A stretch of 64,000 bases of DNA from Myroides sp. 1354 (GTDB lineage: Bacteria; Bacteroidota; Bacteroidia; Flavobacteriales; Flavobacteriaceae): the NCBI RefSeq assembly GCF_030324495.1, contig NZ_JACAGN010000003.1:124001-188000 (forward strand). The letters are read 5' to 3'. Both the position numbers and the translations under genes were made by a program. The notes under the pieces are model-generated. The model had not been told where the DNA came from, made no database searches, and saw only the letters and a list, made by a program, of their open reading frames with translations. This document shows positions 25,886 to 34,465 of this stretch, in pieces; position 1 is the first letter of the stretch; each line of letters opens with the position of its first letter.

Positions 25886-25925
25886 AAGATTTTGTTAGTA
25901 TTTGCACCAACAAAATCTTTTTTTT
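25886..25925 (+). terminator. terminator after nadK
   Basis: An 11-bp perfect stem (25886-25896 with 25909-25919) with a 12-base loop runs into T residues, 46 bases after the nadK stop. It lies just before the next promoter. Confidence 0.8.
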
Positions 25926-25949
25926 CAAACAAAGAGAGTTCATTATTAC

Positions 25950-25957
25950 TATATTTG
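25950..25957 (+). promoter_or_regulatory. predicted -7 element for the DUF6089-uppS-bamA operon
   Basis: TATATTTG matches the -7 consensus. It ends on the G of an in-frame GTG at 25957. This shows that the upstream start is probably not used and that the ATG at 25975 is the real start of the next gene. The -33 element is not clear. Confidence 0.5.
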
Positions 25958-25974
25958 TGAATTATTTTAACAAA

Positions 25975-26655
25975 ATGAAAAAGGCCTTAATTACATTTAT
26001 CTTACTACTTGCCATGCCATTAGCATACGCTCAGATTCATGAGGTAGGTTTTGGTTTAGGGGGTACAAACTATGTTGGTGATGTTGGATCGACACAGTTT
26101 ATCAATCCAAAAAATATAGGCTATAACGTTTTTTATAGATGGAACAAAAGTCCGCGACACTCGTATCGTTTGAGTTTTAGTCAAACCAAACTCACGGGAG
26201 ATGATGCCGACGCGTCCAGTGAAAGTAGAAAAGAAAGAGGCTTGCGCTTTGACAATACCATACAGCAATTGAGCTTGGGCATTGAATTTAACTTTTTTGA
26301 ATTCGATTTACACCAAGAGAATTTTGCTATGACTCCATATCTCTATACAGGTATTTCAGGTATCCGATATTCGGACATTTACCATCGAAATAAAAAGATG
26401 ATAAAAGGAGATAAAAAATACACTGCGGCAATTCCCATTGCTGCCGGAATGAAGATTAGAGTAAATCCTCAGATTAATATTAATGCAGAAGTTACTGCAA
26501 CTTATACCTTCACTGATAATTTAGACGGTAGTCATCCTACCTCAGCGAGCAACAAACGCTATCGCTTTGGAAAAAATGGAAATGACTGGTTTTTCTATTC
26601 GGGAATCACAATAAGTTATACTTTTGGACATAATCCTTGTTATTGCGCAGATTAA
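25975..26655 (+). CDS. DUF6089-family outer-membrane protein
   Basis: This is a predicted outer-membrane beta-barrel of about 226 aa with a signal peptide (MKKALITFILLLAMPLAYAQ). Features typical of DUF6089 proteins are the N-terminal EVGFGLGGTNYVGDVG segment, alternating beta-strands with YRLSFSQTKLTGDD, and the C-terminal Cys-containing tail GHNPCYCAD. Members are found in Bacteroidota directly upstream of uppS and bamA, as here; its stop codon abuts the uppS ATG. The function is unknown. An envelope-biogenesis role is suggested only by the neighbours. The start at 25975 is chosen over a GTG at 25957 for the promoter reason given above. Confidence 0.88.
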   Translation: MKKALITFILLLAMPLAYAQIHEVGFGLGGTNYVGDVGSTQFINPKNIGYNVFYRWNKSPRHSYRLSFSQTKLTGDDADASSESRKERGLRFDNTIQQLSLGIEFNFFEFDLHQENFAMTPYLYTGISGIRYSDIYHRNKKMIKGDKKYTAAIPIAAGMKIRVNPQININAEVTATYTFTDNLDGSHPTSASNKRYRFGKNGNDWFFYSGITISYTFGHNPCYCAD

Positions 26656-27396
26656 ATGAAATTGAAAGAACAAATTAACATGAGCAATCTACCAAAGCAC
26701 ATTGCAATTATTATGGATGGCAATGGTAGATGGGCGAAACAAAGAGGTTTTCTTCGAACAATAGGCCACGAAAACGGCGTAAAATCCCTGAGAACAACCA
26801 TCACAACATGCGGCGAATTAGGTGTTAACTATTTGACCTTATACGCTTTTTCTACAGAAAACTGGAATAGACCCAAATATGAAGTAGATAAATTGATGGA
26901 ATTACTAATTAAAGCGTTGACCAAGGAAATCCCAACTTTTATGAAGAATGATATCGCTTTAAATGCGATAGGAAATATTAATTTACTTCCAGAAAAAGTT
27001 CGAGAAAAGTTAACAGACGCAATTGATAAAACGAAAGAAAACAAAAGGATGACTGTAACTTTAGCACTAAGTTATGGCTCCAGAGCTGAAATAATACACG
27101 CAATTAAGGAAATTTCTATTAAAGTTAAAAATAATATAATTTCAGAAGACAATATTGACGAATCAATTATTAATGAGCATCTTTACACGCATAATATGCC
27201 TGATGTTGATTTGTTAATTCGCACAAGTGGAGAGCAAAGAATAAGTAATTTCTTACTTTGGCAGATTGCTTATGCGGAATTGTATTTTACAGAGGTATTA
27301 TGGCCAGACTTCTCAGAAGACGAATTGTATCGTTCTATTCTATCCTATCAGAATAGAGAAAGAAGATTTGGAAAAACTAGTGAACAAATTAAATAA
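26656..27396 (+). CDS. uppS: isoprenyl transferase (undecaprenyl diphosphate synthase)
   Basis: UppS adds isopentenyl units in cis to make the C55 carrier lipid for peptidoglycan and polysaccharide synthesis. The substrate-binding block HIAIIMDGNGRWAKQRG with Asp21 and the C-terminal RTSGEQRISNFLLWQIAYAELYF block are both intact. At 246 aa it is full length. The ATG at 26656 follows the previous stop directly. An alternative ATG at 26680 (MSNLPKHIAI) would match the family N-terminus better, so the exact start is open. It lies in operon with DUF6089 and bamA. Confidence 0.96.
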   Translation: MKLKEQINMSNLPKHIAIIMDGNGRWAKQRGFLRTIGHENGVKSLRTTITTCGELGVNYLTLYAFSTENWNRPKYEVDKLMELLIKALTKEIPTFMKNDIALNAIGNINLLPEKVREKLTDAIDKTKENKRMTVTLALSYGSRAEIIHAIKEISIKVKNNIISEDNIDESIINEHLYTHNMPDVDLLIRTSGEQRISNFLLWQIAYAELYFTEVLWPDFSEDELYRSILSYQNRERRFGKTSEQIK

Positions 27397-27407
27397 AAAC
27401 GAAAATA

Positions 27408-30074
27408 ATGTTTCAAAAAGGCATCTCACTTTTTGCTCTGTTTATTGCAGGTCTAATTTGTAGTAGTGCTCAAGCACAGCAAGGGGACAATATTCCTACT
27501 TTAGAAACCCCTAAAACCTACATTTTAGGAGATATAAAAGTAACTGGTAAAATTAACTACAACCCACAGACGGTTGTTACTTTTACGGGTTTAAATAAAG
27601 GTCAAAAAATTTCTGTTCCTGGAGAGGAGATTTCAGATGCTTTAAAGAAACTGTGGAAACTCGGTTTTTTTAAAGATATTAATATTTACGAAACATCTGT
27701 TGTTAACGATACGATTAATTTAGAGCTTACTTTAAATGAATTACCTCGTTTGAATAGCGCAAAGGTAAAAGGATTCAAAAAAGCGAAATCGGAAACAGTA
27801 ACCAAAGAAGCGAAATTGACTAAAGGGAAGATTGTAAATGAAAACTTACTTTCTACAACGAAATACTACCTTTTAAATAAATACAAAAAAGACGGTTTCT
27901 ACAATACAAAAGTTACACTTAATACGGTACCTACAGATTCAACAGGTAAATACGTAGATTTAATTGTGGGGATTGACAAAGGAAAAAAAGTACGTATTTC
28001 AGATATTACTTTCGATGGCAACGAGCAATTAACAAATAAACAGTTGCGTAAAGCCTTAAAAGACACGAAAAAACGCAGTCCATTCAACCCTATGCGAATT
28101 TTCAAACCTTCAAAATTCATTCAATCGAAATACGAAGAGGATTTAACGCGTCTAGTTGATAAATACAAAGAGAAAGGATACCGAGATGCCCGTATCATCA
28201 CTGATACTACAGCATACAATCCTAAAACAAATCGCATGGCGATTAATATCGATGTTGAAGAAGGTAATAAATATTATATCGGAGATATCCGTTTCATCGG
28301 AAATACCGTTTACACCAACAATCAACTTCGCAATATCTTAGGAATTGAAAAAGGAGAAGTTTACAATGGTGTTTTATTAAACAAACGCATTCAAGATTCT
28401 TCGAATCCAGATGCTTATGATTTGACGAATCAATATCAAAATAATGGATATCTATTCTCCAATATTACCCCAGTAGAGGTAAAGACGGCGAATGATACGA
28501 TTGATTTTGAAATCCGAATCACGGAAGGTCCTATTGCGCGTTTCAACAACATTACCGTTCGCGGAAACGAATATACCCACGATCACGTTATTCACCGTAC
28601 CTTAAAAACTAGACCTGGAGAAATCTGGAGCAAAGCCATGGTAATGGAGACGATGCGACGTCTAGGAGCCTTGAATATTTTTGATGCACAAGCTATTGTA
28701 CCAGACATTTTAAATCCAGATCCAACCTCAGGAACAGTAGATGTGGAATGGTCAGTGGCAGAAAAAGGATCCAGTCAAGTTGAATTACAAGGAGGATATG
28801 GTGGAGGTGGTTTCATCGGAACCTTAGGATTGTCGTTTAACAACTTCTCTTTGCGAAACATTTTCAATAAAAAAGCATACCACCCTTTCCCTATGGGAGA
28901 CGGTCAGTCTTTAGCCTTGAGATTACAAGGAAGTTCATACTACCAAACTTACAGCTTGAGTTTTTCTGAGCCTTGGTTAGGAAGAAAGAAACCTGTAAAC
29001 TTATTTGGTACAATTGCCTACAGTAAACAAAACTTATACGATTACTATAACAGAAGAACAGACCGCAGTAGAGGTTTCAATATTACAACGTTACAATTAG
29101 GAGTTGCGAAACAATTGAGTGTACCAGATGATTATTTTGTATTATCACACACACTTAGTTTCCAATACTATGACATGAAGAACTACAACACTGGACTATT
29201 TACGTTTGGTGATGGTTCATCGCGAAATTTAGCGTACCAAATTGAGCTAACAAGAGACAACCGAGGAATGGATCCTAACTTCCCTACTTTTGGTTCTTTC
29301 TTTAGTATTAGTGGAAAATTCACGCCTCCTTATTCCTTGTTCAACAATGTTGACTACAAGAATCTAGGAAATCAACAAGAATACAAATACAAATCAAAAG
29401 CAGGACAAATTGATCCAAATACAGGATTGGTTATTCCAGAAGGCACTTACTTAAATGCTGCAGGACAGCCTGTAAGCAACTGGCAAGACGCTACGGCTGA
29501 TGCGAGTAAAGTAGATCAAAAAAGATTTAATTGGTTAGAATACTATAAATTAAAGTTCAAAGGTGATTGGTATACCACAATTTTTGATAAATTAGTATTT
29601 AGAACAGTAGGAGAATTCGGCTATATGGGAGCGTACAATAGCAACCGTGGTGTTGTTCCATTCGAGCGTTTCTATGTAGGGGGTGATGGATTAGTAAACT
29701 TCTCATTAGATGGCCGTGAGGTTGTACAATTGAGAGGGTACAAAAACCAAGCATTGACGCCAATAAATCAATATGGTGAACAAATTGGTGGTACGATATA
29801 CAATAAATTCACCCTAGAATTACGTTATCCTATTACACTAAAACCAAGTGCATCTGTATATGTATTATCATTTGCAGAGGCAGGAGCAGCATTTGACTCA
29901 TTCAAAGATTACAGTCCATTTGATTTAAAACGATCTGCTGGATTGGGTGTTCGCGTGATTATGCCGATGTTTGGTCTATTGGGAATTGACTTTGGATATG
30001 GATTTGATGCACCTCCAGGAACAACTCAGAAAAATGGTTGGGAGACACACTTCATCCTTGGTCAACAGTTTTAG
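27408..30074 (+). CDS. bamA: outer-membrane protein assembly factor BamA
   Basis: BamA is the Omp85-family barrel that inserts outer-membrane proteins. A signal peptide (MFQKGISLFALFIAGLICSSAQAQ) precedes five POTRA-type repeats (residues about 40-430), visible as recurring segments such as KGKKVRISDITFDGNEQLTNKQLRKAL and IARFNNITVRGNEYTHDHVI. The 16-strand barrel (about 450-888) follows, with the conserved lid-loop segment equivalent to VRGF/Y reading QLRGYKNQAL and a terminal Phe. At 888 aa it is within the larger Bacteroidota range. It lies between uppS and two OmpH chaperones, the conserved envelope operon. Confidence 0.96.
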   Translation: MFQKGISLFALFIAGLICSSAQAQQGDNIPTLETPKTYILGDIKVTGKINYNPQTVVTFTGLNKGQKISVPGEEISDALKKLWKLGFFKDINIYETSVVNDTINLELTLNELPRLNSAKVKGFKKAKSETVTKEAKLTKGKIVNENLLSTTKYYLLNKYKKDGFYNTKVTLNTVPTDSTGKYVDLIVGIDKGKKVRISDITFDGNEQLTNKQLRKALKDTKKRSPFNPMRIFKPSKFIQSKYEEDLTRLVDKYKEKGYRDARIITDTTAYNPKTNRMAINIDVEEGNKYYIGDIRFIGNTVYTNNQLRNILGIEKGEVYNGVLLNKRIQDSSNPDAYDLTNQYQNNGYLFSNITPVEVKTANDTIDFEIRITEGPIARFNNITVRGNEYTHDHVIHRTLKTRPGEIWSKAMVMETMRRLGALNIFDAQAIVPDILNPDPTSGTVDVEWSVAEKGSSQVELQGGYGGGGFIGTLGLSFNNFSLRNIFNKKAYHPFPMGDGQSLALRLQGSSYYQTYSLSFSEPWLGRKKPVNLFGTIAYSKQNLYDYYNRRTDRSRGFNITTLQLGVAKQLSVPDDYFVLSHTLSFQYYDMKNYNTGLFTFGDGSSRNLAYQIELTRDNRGMDPNFPTFGSFFSISGKFTPPYSLFNNVDYKNLGNQQEYKYKSKAGQIDPNTGLVIPEGTYLNAAGQPVSNWQDATADASKVDQKRFNWLEYYKLKFKGDWYTTIFDKLVFRTVGEFGYMGAYNSNRGVVPFERFYVGGDGLVNFSLDGREVVQLRGYKNQALTPINQYGEQIGGTIYNKFTLELRYPITLKPSASVYVLSFAEAGAAFDSFKDYSPFDLKRSAGLGVRVIMPMFGLLGIDFGYGFDAPPGTTQKNGWETHFILGQQF

Positions 30075-30103
30075 TGATACACTTTGCTAAAATTTAACAA
30101 ATT

Positions 30104-31378
30104 ATGAGGTATCTTTTTATTTTTTTAATCAGTATTTTTGGATATTCCTTTTCCTTTGCACAAGGTGGGTCTGCCCGAGTTGCTTATATTGATATGGAAC
30201 TTATCTTGCAACACGTGCCCGAATACACGGAAGCGAGTGCACAGTTAGCATCGCGTGCAGAAGGTTGGAAACAAGAGATTGACAAAAAAAAGGAAGAGAT
30301 TAAAAAGCTTAAAACGGACTTAGCAAACGAAAGAGTACTGCTGACTCGTGATTTGATAAATGAAAAAGAAGAAGACATCAGTTCGCTTGAGGACGATCTT
30401 TTAAAATATCAACAAAAATATTTTGGTACAGATGGAGAGTACTTTTCGCAAAAAATAAGTTTAGCGAAACCGATTCAAGATCAAGTATTCTCTATGGTAC
30501 AAGATATTGCTGAAGCTAGAAAATACGATTATGTTTTAGATAAGAATGCAGAAACTACAATGTTGATAGCGGATAAACGCTATGATATTAGTAATTTAGT
30601 CATTCGTCGTATGACTTCTGCTCGAAGAAAACAAAACATGACAGCTGAACAAGTAGAGGCTGTGGAAAAAGAAGAGAAAGAAGAAGATGCTATTTCACTT
30701 AGACAAAGTAGACGTGAAGAACAGCAAAGACGAAGAGAAGAAGCTGAACGTCAAATGCGTCAAGAACAAAAAGAAGAAAAACAGAAGCAACAGCAAATTC
30801 AAACAGAGCATGAGCAAATTAGCAAAGAAGATTCGCTAAAACGCCAACAAGAAGAAAAACTCAAAGAGCTCAAAGAGAAAAAAGAAGAAGCGGAACGTTT
30901 AAAACAAGAAAAAATTGAAAGCCAAAAGCAACTTTTAAAACAAAAGCAAGAAGAAATTGAGCAGAAGAAGCAAGAGGATAAACAAAAGAAAGAACAACTT
31001 CAATTAGAACAAGAAAATAAAATCAAGCAACAGCAAGAAGAGGCTGAAAACCTCAAAATCCAAAGAGAGAAGAGAGCGCAGGAAGAAAGAGATAGAAGAC
31101 GAGAGGAGGCAGAAAAACTCCAAAAGAACAACAAGAATGAAGAGCTTGAGAAACTAATTGCTGATCAAAAAGCTGCCGAAGCTAAACGAAGAGCAGATTT
31201 AGAGCAAAGGAAACAAGAAGCGTTGGCACAACGCAAAAAACAAATAGAGGAAACTCAACGTAAACAAGAAGAAATTAAACAACGCGTTCAACAAGAACAA
31301 GAAGAAAAACGCAAAAAAATGCTTCAAGAACAAGAAGAAATGAAAAAACAAATTGAAGCCGCAAAAAGTAACAAGTAA
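30104..31378 (+). CDS. OmpH/Skp-like protein with a long charged coiled-coil tail
   Basis: The first 180 residues are a standard OmpH/Skp periplasmic chaperone. It has a signal peptide (MRYLFIFLISIFGYSFSFAQ), the opening strand ARVAYIDMELILQHVPEY, a helical tentacle and the closing VQDIAEARKYDYVLDKN segment. Skp-like proteins normally stop there at about 170 aa. This one continues for about 245 residues of almost pure Lys, Glu, Gln and Arg helix (about 180-424), which reads as a long coiled coil. The function of the tail is unknown; a spacer or peptidoglycan or outer-membrane tether is possible. It follows bamA by 29 bases and precedes a normal OmpH gene by 22. Confidence 0.88.
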   Translation: MRYLFIFLISIFGYSFSFAQGGSARVAYIDMELILQHVPEYTEASAQLASRAEGWKQEIDKKKEEIKKLKTDLANERVLLTRDLINEKEEDISSLEDDLLKYQQKYFGTDGEYFSQKISLAKPIQDQVFSMVQDIAEARKYDYVLDKNAETTMLIADKRYDISNLVIRRMTSARRKQNMTAEQVEAVEKEEKEEDAISLRQSRREEQQRRREEAERQMRQEQKEEKQKQQQIQTEHEQISKEDSLKRQQEEKLKELKEKKEEAERLKQEKIESQKQLLKQKQEEIEQKKQEDKQKKEQLQLEQENKIKQQQEEAENLKIQREKRAQEERDRRREEAEKLQKNNKNEELEKLIADQKAAEAKRRADLEQRKQEALAQRKKQIEETQRKQEEIKQRVQQEQEEKRKKMLQEQEEMKKQIEAAKSNK

Positions 31379-31400
31379 AATAATATAAAAAACGAATACA

Positions 31401-31916
31401 ATGAAAAAAATGAAATCCTTATTGATTGCAGCAGTAATGTTTTTTGGCCTTAGCTTAACTACAGCAACAGCACAAACTAAAGTTGCACACATCGATGTTC
31501 AAGCTTTAATTACAGAAATGCCTGCTATGAAATCAGCTGAGGCAGAATTGAAAACATTAAGCGAAAAATATCAAAAAGAATACGGAACAATGGTATCTGA
31601 GTATCAAACAAAAGCTCAAAAATACCAAAATGAAGCTGCTACTGTAGGTGATAAAGTAAACGAAGATAGACAAAAAGAAGTGGAAGATCTTTTACAAAGA
31701 ATCCAACAGTTCCAAACTACAGCTTCACAAGACTTACAAAAGAAAGAGGTTGATTTAACACAACCTATTTTTGAGAAAGCTAGAACAGCAATCCAAAAAG
31801 TAGCACGCGCTCAAGGAATCCAATATGTATTAGATTCATCAATGGGTTCTGGTGTTTTATTAGCTGACGGTACTAACTTAGCAGCTGATGTAAAAAAAGA
31901 ATTAGGTATTAAATAA
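31401..31916 (+). CDS. OmpH/Skp-family periplasmic chaperone
   Basis: This is a periplasmic holdase that carries unfolded outer-membrane proteins towards BamA. It has a signal peptide (about 1-24, TTATAQ), the opening strand TKVAHIDVQALITEMPAM, a long alpha-helical hairpin rich in Lys, Glu and Gln, and the C-terminal return VARAQGIQYVLDSSMGSGVLLADGTN. At 171 aa it has the standard Skp length, unlike the preceding long paralogue. An internal Met three codons in is an alternative start. It is the last gene of the bamA operon, closed by a terminator 15 bases later. Confidence 0.94.
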   Translation: MKKMKSLLIAAVMFFGLSLTTATAQTKVAHIDVQALITEMPAMKSAEAELKTLSEKYQKEYGTMVSEYQTKAQKYQNEAATVGDKVNEDRQKEVEDLLQRIQQFQTTASQDLQKKEVDLTQPIFEKARTAIQKVARAQGIQYVLDSSMGSGVLLADGTNLAADVKKELGIK

Positions 31917-31931
31917 TTTTTATATTTCAAT

Positions 31932-31962
31932 AAAAAAGTCCGTTATTACAACGGACTTTTTT
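31932..31962 (+). terminator. terminator after the bamA-ompH operon
   Basis: A perfect 13-bp stem (31932-31944 with 31950-31962) has a 5-base loop and a T run in its 3' arm. The bases directly after it (TATTTTTG, 31962-31969) resemble a -7 element for murI. Confidence 0.88.
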
Positions 31963-31977
31963 ATTTTTGTTCTACTT

Positions 31978-32757
31978 ATGAAAAATACAAATCCCATTGG
32001 TTTATTTGACTCTGGTATAGGTGGAACCACAATATGGCAGGAGATTCACAACTTAATGCCTTATGAAGATACCATTTTTCTAGCAGATCAAAAGAATGCA
32101 CCTTATGGCACACAAACCAAAGAAGCCATTCAAGCGCTATCGCATAAAAATGTAAAATACCTAGTTGATCAAGGATGTAAATTGGTTATTGTAGCTTGTA
32201 ATACAGCAACAACTAACGCCATTCAAGAATTGCGTTCCTCTTTTTCAATTCCGATCATAGGTATAGAACCTGCTATTAAACCGGCCTCTCTATTGACTAA
32301 AACCTCAACAATAGGCGTTTTAGCTACAAAAGGAACCATTACAAGTGATTTATTCACTTCTAAGCTAAAACTATACCCAAATGTCAAAATAATTGAGCAA
32401 ATCGGCTATAATCTTGTTACGTTAATTGAAGCAGGAAAAATTCATTCACAAGAAATGAAAGACCTTTTGCAACTCTATTTGCTCCCTATGGTGGAACAAG
32501 GCATGGATACCCTTGTGTTGGGATGTACACACTACCCCTACTTAACTCCTATCATAAAAACAATTATTCCCGATCATATTTTAGTTATTGATTCTGGAGA
32601 AGCGGTTGCTAAGCACACCCAAAAAGTATTAGCTGATCATCAGCTACTGACCACAAATGATCAACCTGGAAACACACAATTTTATACCAATATTGACCCT
32701 TCTGTTTTACAAACATTTGCGCCAAAAGATATCCAAGTTCAACAAATTGAATTTTAA
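31978..32757 (+). CDS. murI: glutamate racemase
   Basis: MurI converts L-glutamate to D-glutamate for peptidoglycan. The two catalytic cysteines are Cys74 (IVACNTATTNA) and Cys183 (VLGCTHYPYL), and the N-terminal substrate-binding GLFDSGIGG (Asp11, Ser12) is intact. At 259 aa it is full length. It lies just after the ompH terminator with little room for a leader, so the transcript may be nearly leaderless. It ends at its own terminator. Its position behind bamA-ompH-ompH is common in flavobacteria. Confidence 0.97.
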   Translation: MKNTNPIGLFDSGIGGTTIWQEIHNLMPYEDTIFLADQKNAPYGTQTKEAIQALSHKNVKYLVDQGCKLVIVACNTATTNAIQELRSSFSIPIIGIEPAIKPASLLTKTSTIGVLATKGTITSDLFTSKLKLYPNVKIIEQIGYNLVTLIEAGKIHSQEMKDLLQLYLLPMVEQGMDTLVLGCTHYPYLTPIIKTIIPDHILVIDSGEAVAKHTQKVLADHQLLTTNDQPGNTQFYTNIDPSVLQTFAPKDIQVQQIEF

Positions 32758-32788
32758 AAGAAGCATTGCACAGTAGCAATGCTTCTTT
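32757..32788 (+). terminator. terminator after murI
   Basis: A 13-bp perfect stem (32757-32769 with 32776-32788) with a 6-base loop begins at the last base of the murI stop codon. Confidence 0.8.
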
Positions 32789-32807
32789 GTTTCTGCTCAT
32801 TCAAAAC

Positions 32808-32845
32808 AAAAAAAGCAGTAAGGAAATTACCTTACTGCTTTTTTT
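32808..32845. terminator. bidirectional terminator between murI and the gamma carbonic anhydrase-like gene
   Basis: A perfect 16-bp stem (32808-32823 with 32830-32845) has A residues on one side and T on the other. It mainly serves the leftward gene whose stop is at 32850. Confidence 0.9.
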
Positions 32846-32849
32846 GTTC

Positions 32850-33395
32850 TTATGCATTTGAGTCTTCTTTTTCTTGTTGATTTTCTTCTTTAAACCAACT
32901 GGAATACATCACATAATTATTCGCAATACGCTCTATTTCCCCCGCGAAATCCGAAGCACTGATATCTTTTACCTTCTTTGCAGGAACTCCTGCATAAATA
33001 CTCCCAGATTCGATCACTGTGTTTTGTGTTACCACAGCTCCTGCTGCGATAATCGTATTGCTGTGTACGACACAATTATCCATCACAATAGCTCCCATTC
33101 CAACAAGAACATTATCGTGTATCACACAACCATGCACCATAGCATTGTGTCCAATAGAAACATTATTTCCAATTACAGTAGGGTGCTTTTCATAGGTACA
33201 ATGAATCACTGCTCCATCTTGAATATTAACTTTATCTCCAATAGTTATTGAATTTACATCACCACGAATCACGGCATTAAACCAAATACTACAGGAGATT
33301 CCTATTGTAACATCTCCAACGATAGTTGCATTTTCAGCGATATAACAATCTGCTGGTATTTGCGGATACTTTCCTCTTATTTCCTTTATTATCAT
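32850..33395 (-). CDS. gamma carbonic anhydrase-family hexapeptide protein
   Basis: This is a left-handed beta-helix protein of 181 aa related to gamma carbonic anhydrases (YrdA/CaiE-type). Hexapeptide turns run through most of the chain. The metal ligands expected for the family are visible as His in VIHCTYEKHPTVIGNNVSIGHNAMVHGCVIHDNV, spaced as in the family (H-x(n)-H-x4-H). The start MIIKEIRGKYPQIPADCYIAENATIVGDV is standard. Many members bind zinc without proven carbonic anhydrase activity, so the enzyme function is not certain. It is monocistronic, flanked by terminators on both sides. Confidence 0.92.
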   Translation of the reverse strand: MIIKEIRGKYPQIPADCYIAENATIVGDVTIGISCSIWFNAVIRGDVNSITIGDKVNIQDGAVIHCTYEKHPTVIGNNVSIGHNAMVHGCVIHDNVLVGMGAIVMDNCVVHSNTIIAAGAVVTQNTVIESGSIYAGVPAKKVKDISASDFAGEIERIANNYVMYSSWFKEENQQEKEDSNA

Positions 33396-33412
33396 ACGTC
33401 GTTATATTATAT

Positions 33413-33448
33413 AAAAAAAAGTCCCGATAAATATCGGGACTTTTTTTT
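33413..33448 (-). terminator. terminator after porP/sprF, overlapping its stop codon
   Basis: A perfect stem of A8-GTCCCGAT (33413-33428) pairs with the complementary arm to 33448 around a 4-base loop. Read leftward it ends in eight T residues. It closes the three-gene surface operon. Confidence 0.92.
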
Positions 33449-34457
33449 AATCATGTAAGTTAGGACAATTACAATCTAATGTGCTTCGTTTTCCAAACAG
33501 ATTAACTCCAAGTGTAAACAAGTGGAATCCTCCTTTGTTAAACGTATTATCTCCTAATTCATGCGTATACGTATAAGTCAAACTAAACATTTTATAAGAT
33601 CCTCCAAGTAATGGACTGATACTTTGATTTGCTTGTTTTTTCGTCTTACCATTTTTCATGTACTCTGCTCTATTGAAATCGCGTCTGTAAGACACTCCTG
33701 CCCAAAGTTTAGCGTTGTCAAAATTTTTGTACACTTTCATGTTCACATCTGCTAACTTCATTTCCGTTTCTTCTACATACTGCAATAAAACAGAAGGCTC
33801 ATACATCCATCCACCGTTGTAACGTGTGTTTCCGAAGGTATAACCTCCACCTAATAAATAACGGCGGAAATTGCTACTTTCTGCGTCGGTGTACAATTCT
33901 CTTTTACTAGTAACCGCATTTTTCACAGTAAACATAGAGAAGAACTCTCCACGGTGATAAGCTGCTCCAAAATCTACAGAGAAATAACTGTCTTTTACTT
34001 CAAGACCACCACTTAAAGTTGGATCATAAACCGAACCGAATTCTGTTTCATCTAATGTAGTTCGAGCAAAACCAGCGCTCATACCAAACGATAACATATT
34101 CAATTCATAGCGTGATTCACTGAACGTAATATGATGTGCATACGTCAACTTCGCTCCAGTATCTGAATGATATCCATTCTTATCTTTGAAAGCGATGATA
34201 CCAATACCCGATCGTTCTCCGACGCGGGTATTGATTGTTAAAGTTTGAGTTTGCGGTGCATCATCTGTATCACCCCATTGTTGTCTGATCGCTCCTCTTA
34301 TCTGTGTACTATTTTTCAATCCGGCCATTGCTGGGTGAATCAAATAATAGTTATCAGCCAAATAATCCGAATACATAGGTAATCCACCGTCTTGCGCCTG
34401 GCCCATTTGAGTAACCAATAACGCAACTGCTAAATATCTTTTCTTAAATATTTTCAT
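33447..34457 (-). CDS. PorP/SprF-family type IX secretion system membrane protein
   Basis: This is an outer-membrane protein of 336 aa of the PorP/SprF family, whose members help deliver and anchor T9SS cargo carrying type B C-termini, as shown for SprF with SprB. It has a signal peptide (MKIFKKRYLAVALLVTQMGQAQ), then the family N-terminus LPMYSDYLADNYYLIHPAMAGLKNSTQIRGAIRQQWG, which matches the PxxAG..R.QW hallmark. Beta-strands run to the end. It lies 8 bases after the 1979-aa type B cargo gene, so it is probably dedicated to that protein. Confidence 0.93.
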   Translation of the reverse strand: MKIFKKRYLAVALLVTQMGQAQDGGLPMYSDYLADNYYLIHPAMAGLKNSTQIRGAIRQQWGDTDDAPQTQTLTINTRVGERSGIGIIAFKDKNGYHSDTGAKLTYAHHITFSESRYELNMLSFGMSAGFARTTLDETEFGSVYDPTLSGGLEVKDSYFSVDFGAAYHRGEFFSMFTVKNAVTSKRELYTDAESSNFRRYLLGGGYTFGNTRYNGGWMYEPSVLLQYVEETEMKLADVNMKVYKNFDNAKLWAGVSYRRDFNRAEYMKNGKTKKQANQSISPLLGGSYKMFSLTYTYTHELGDNTFNKGGFHLFTLGVNLFGKRSTLDCNCPNLHD

Positions 34458-34465
34458 ATCCTAAA

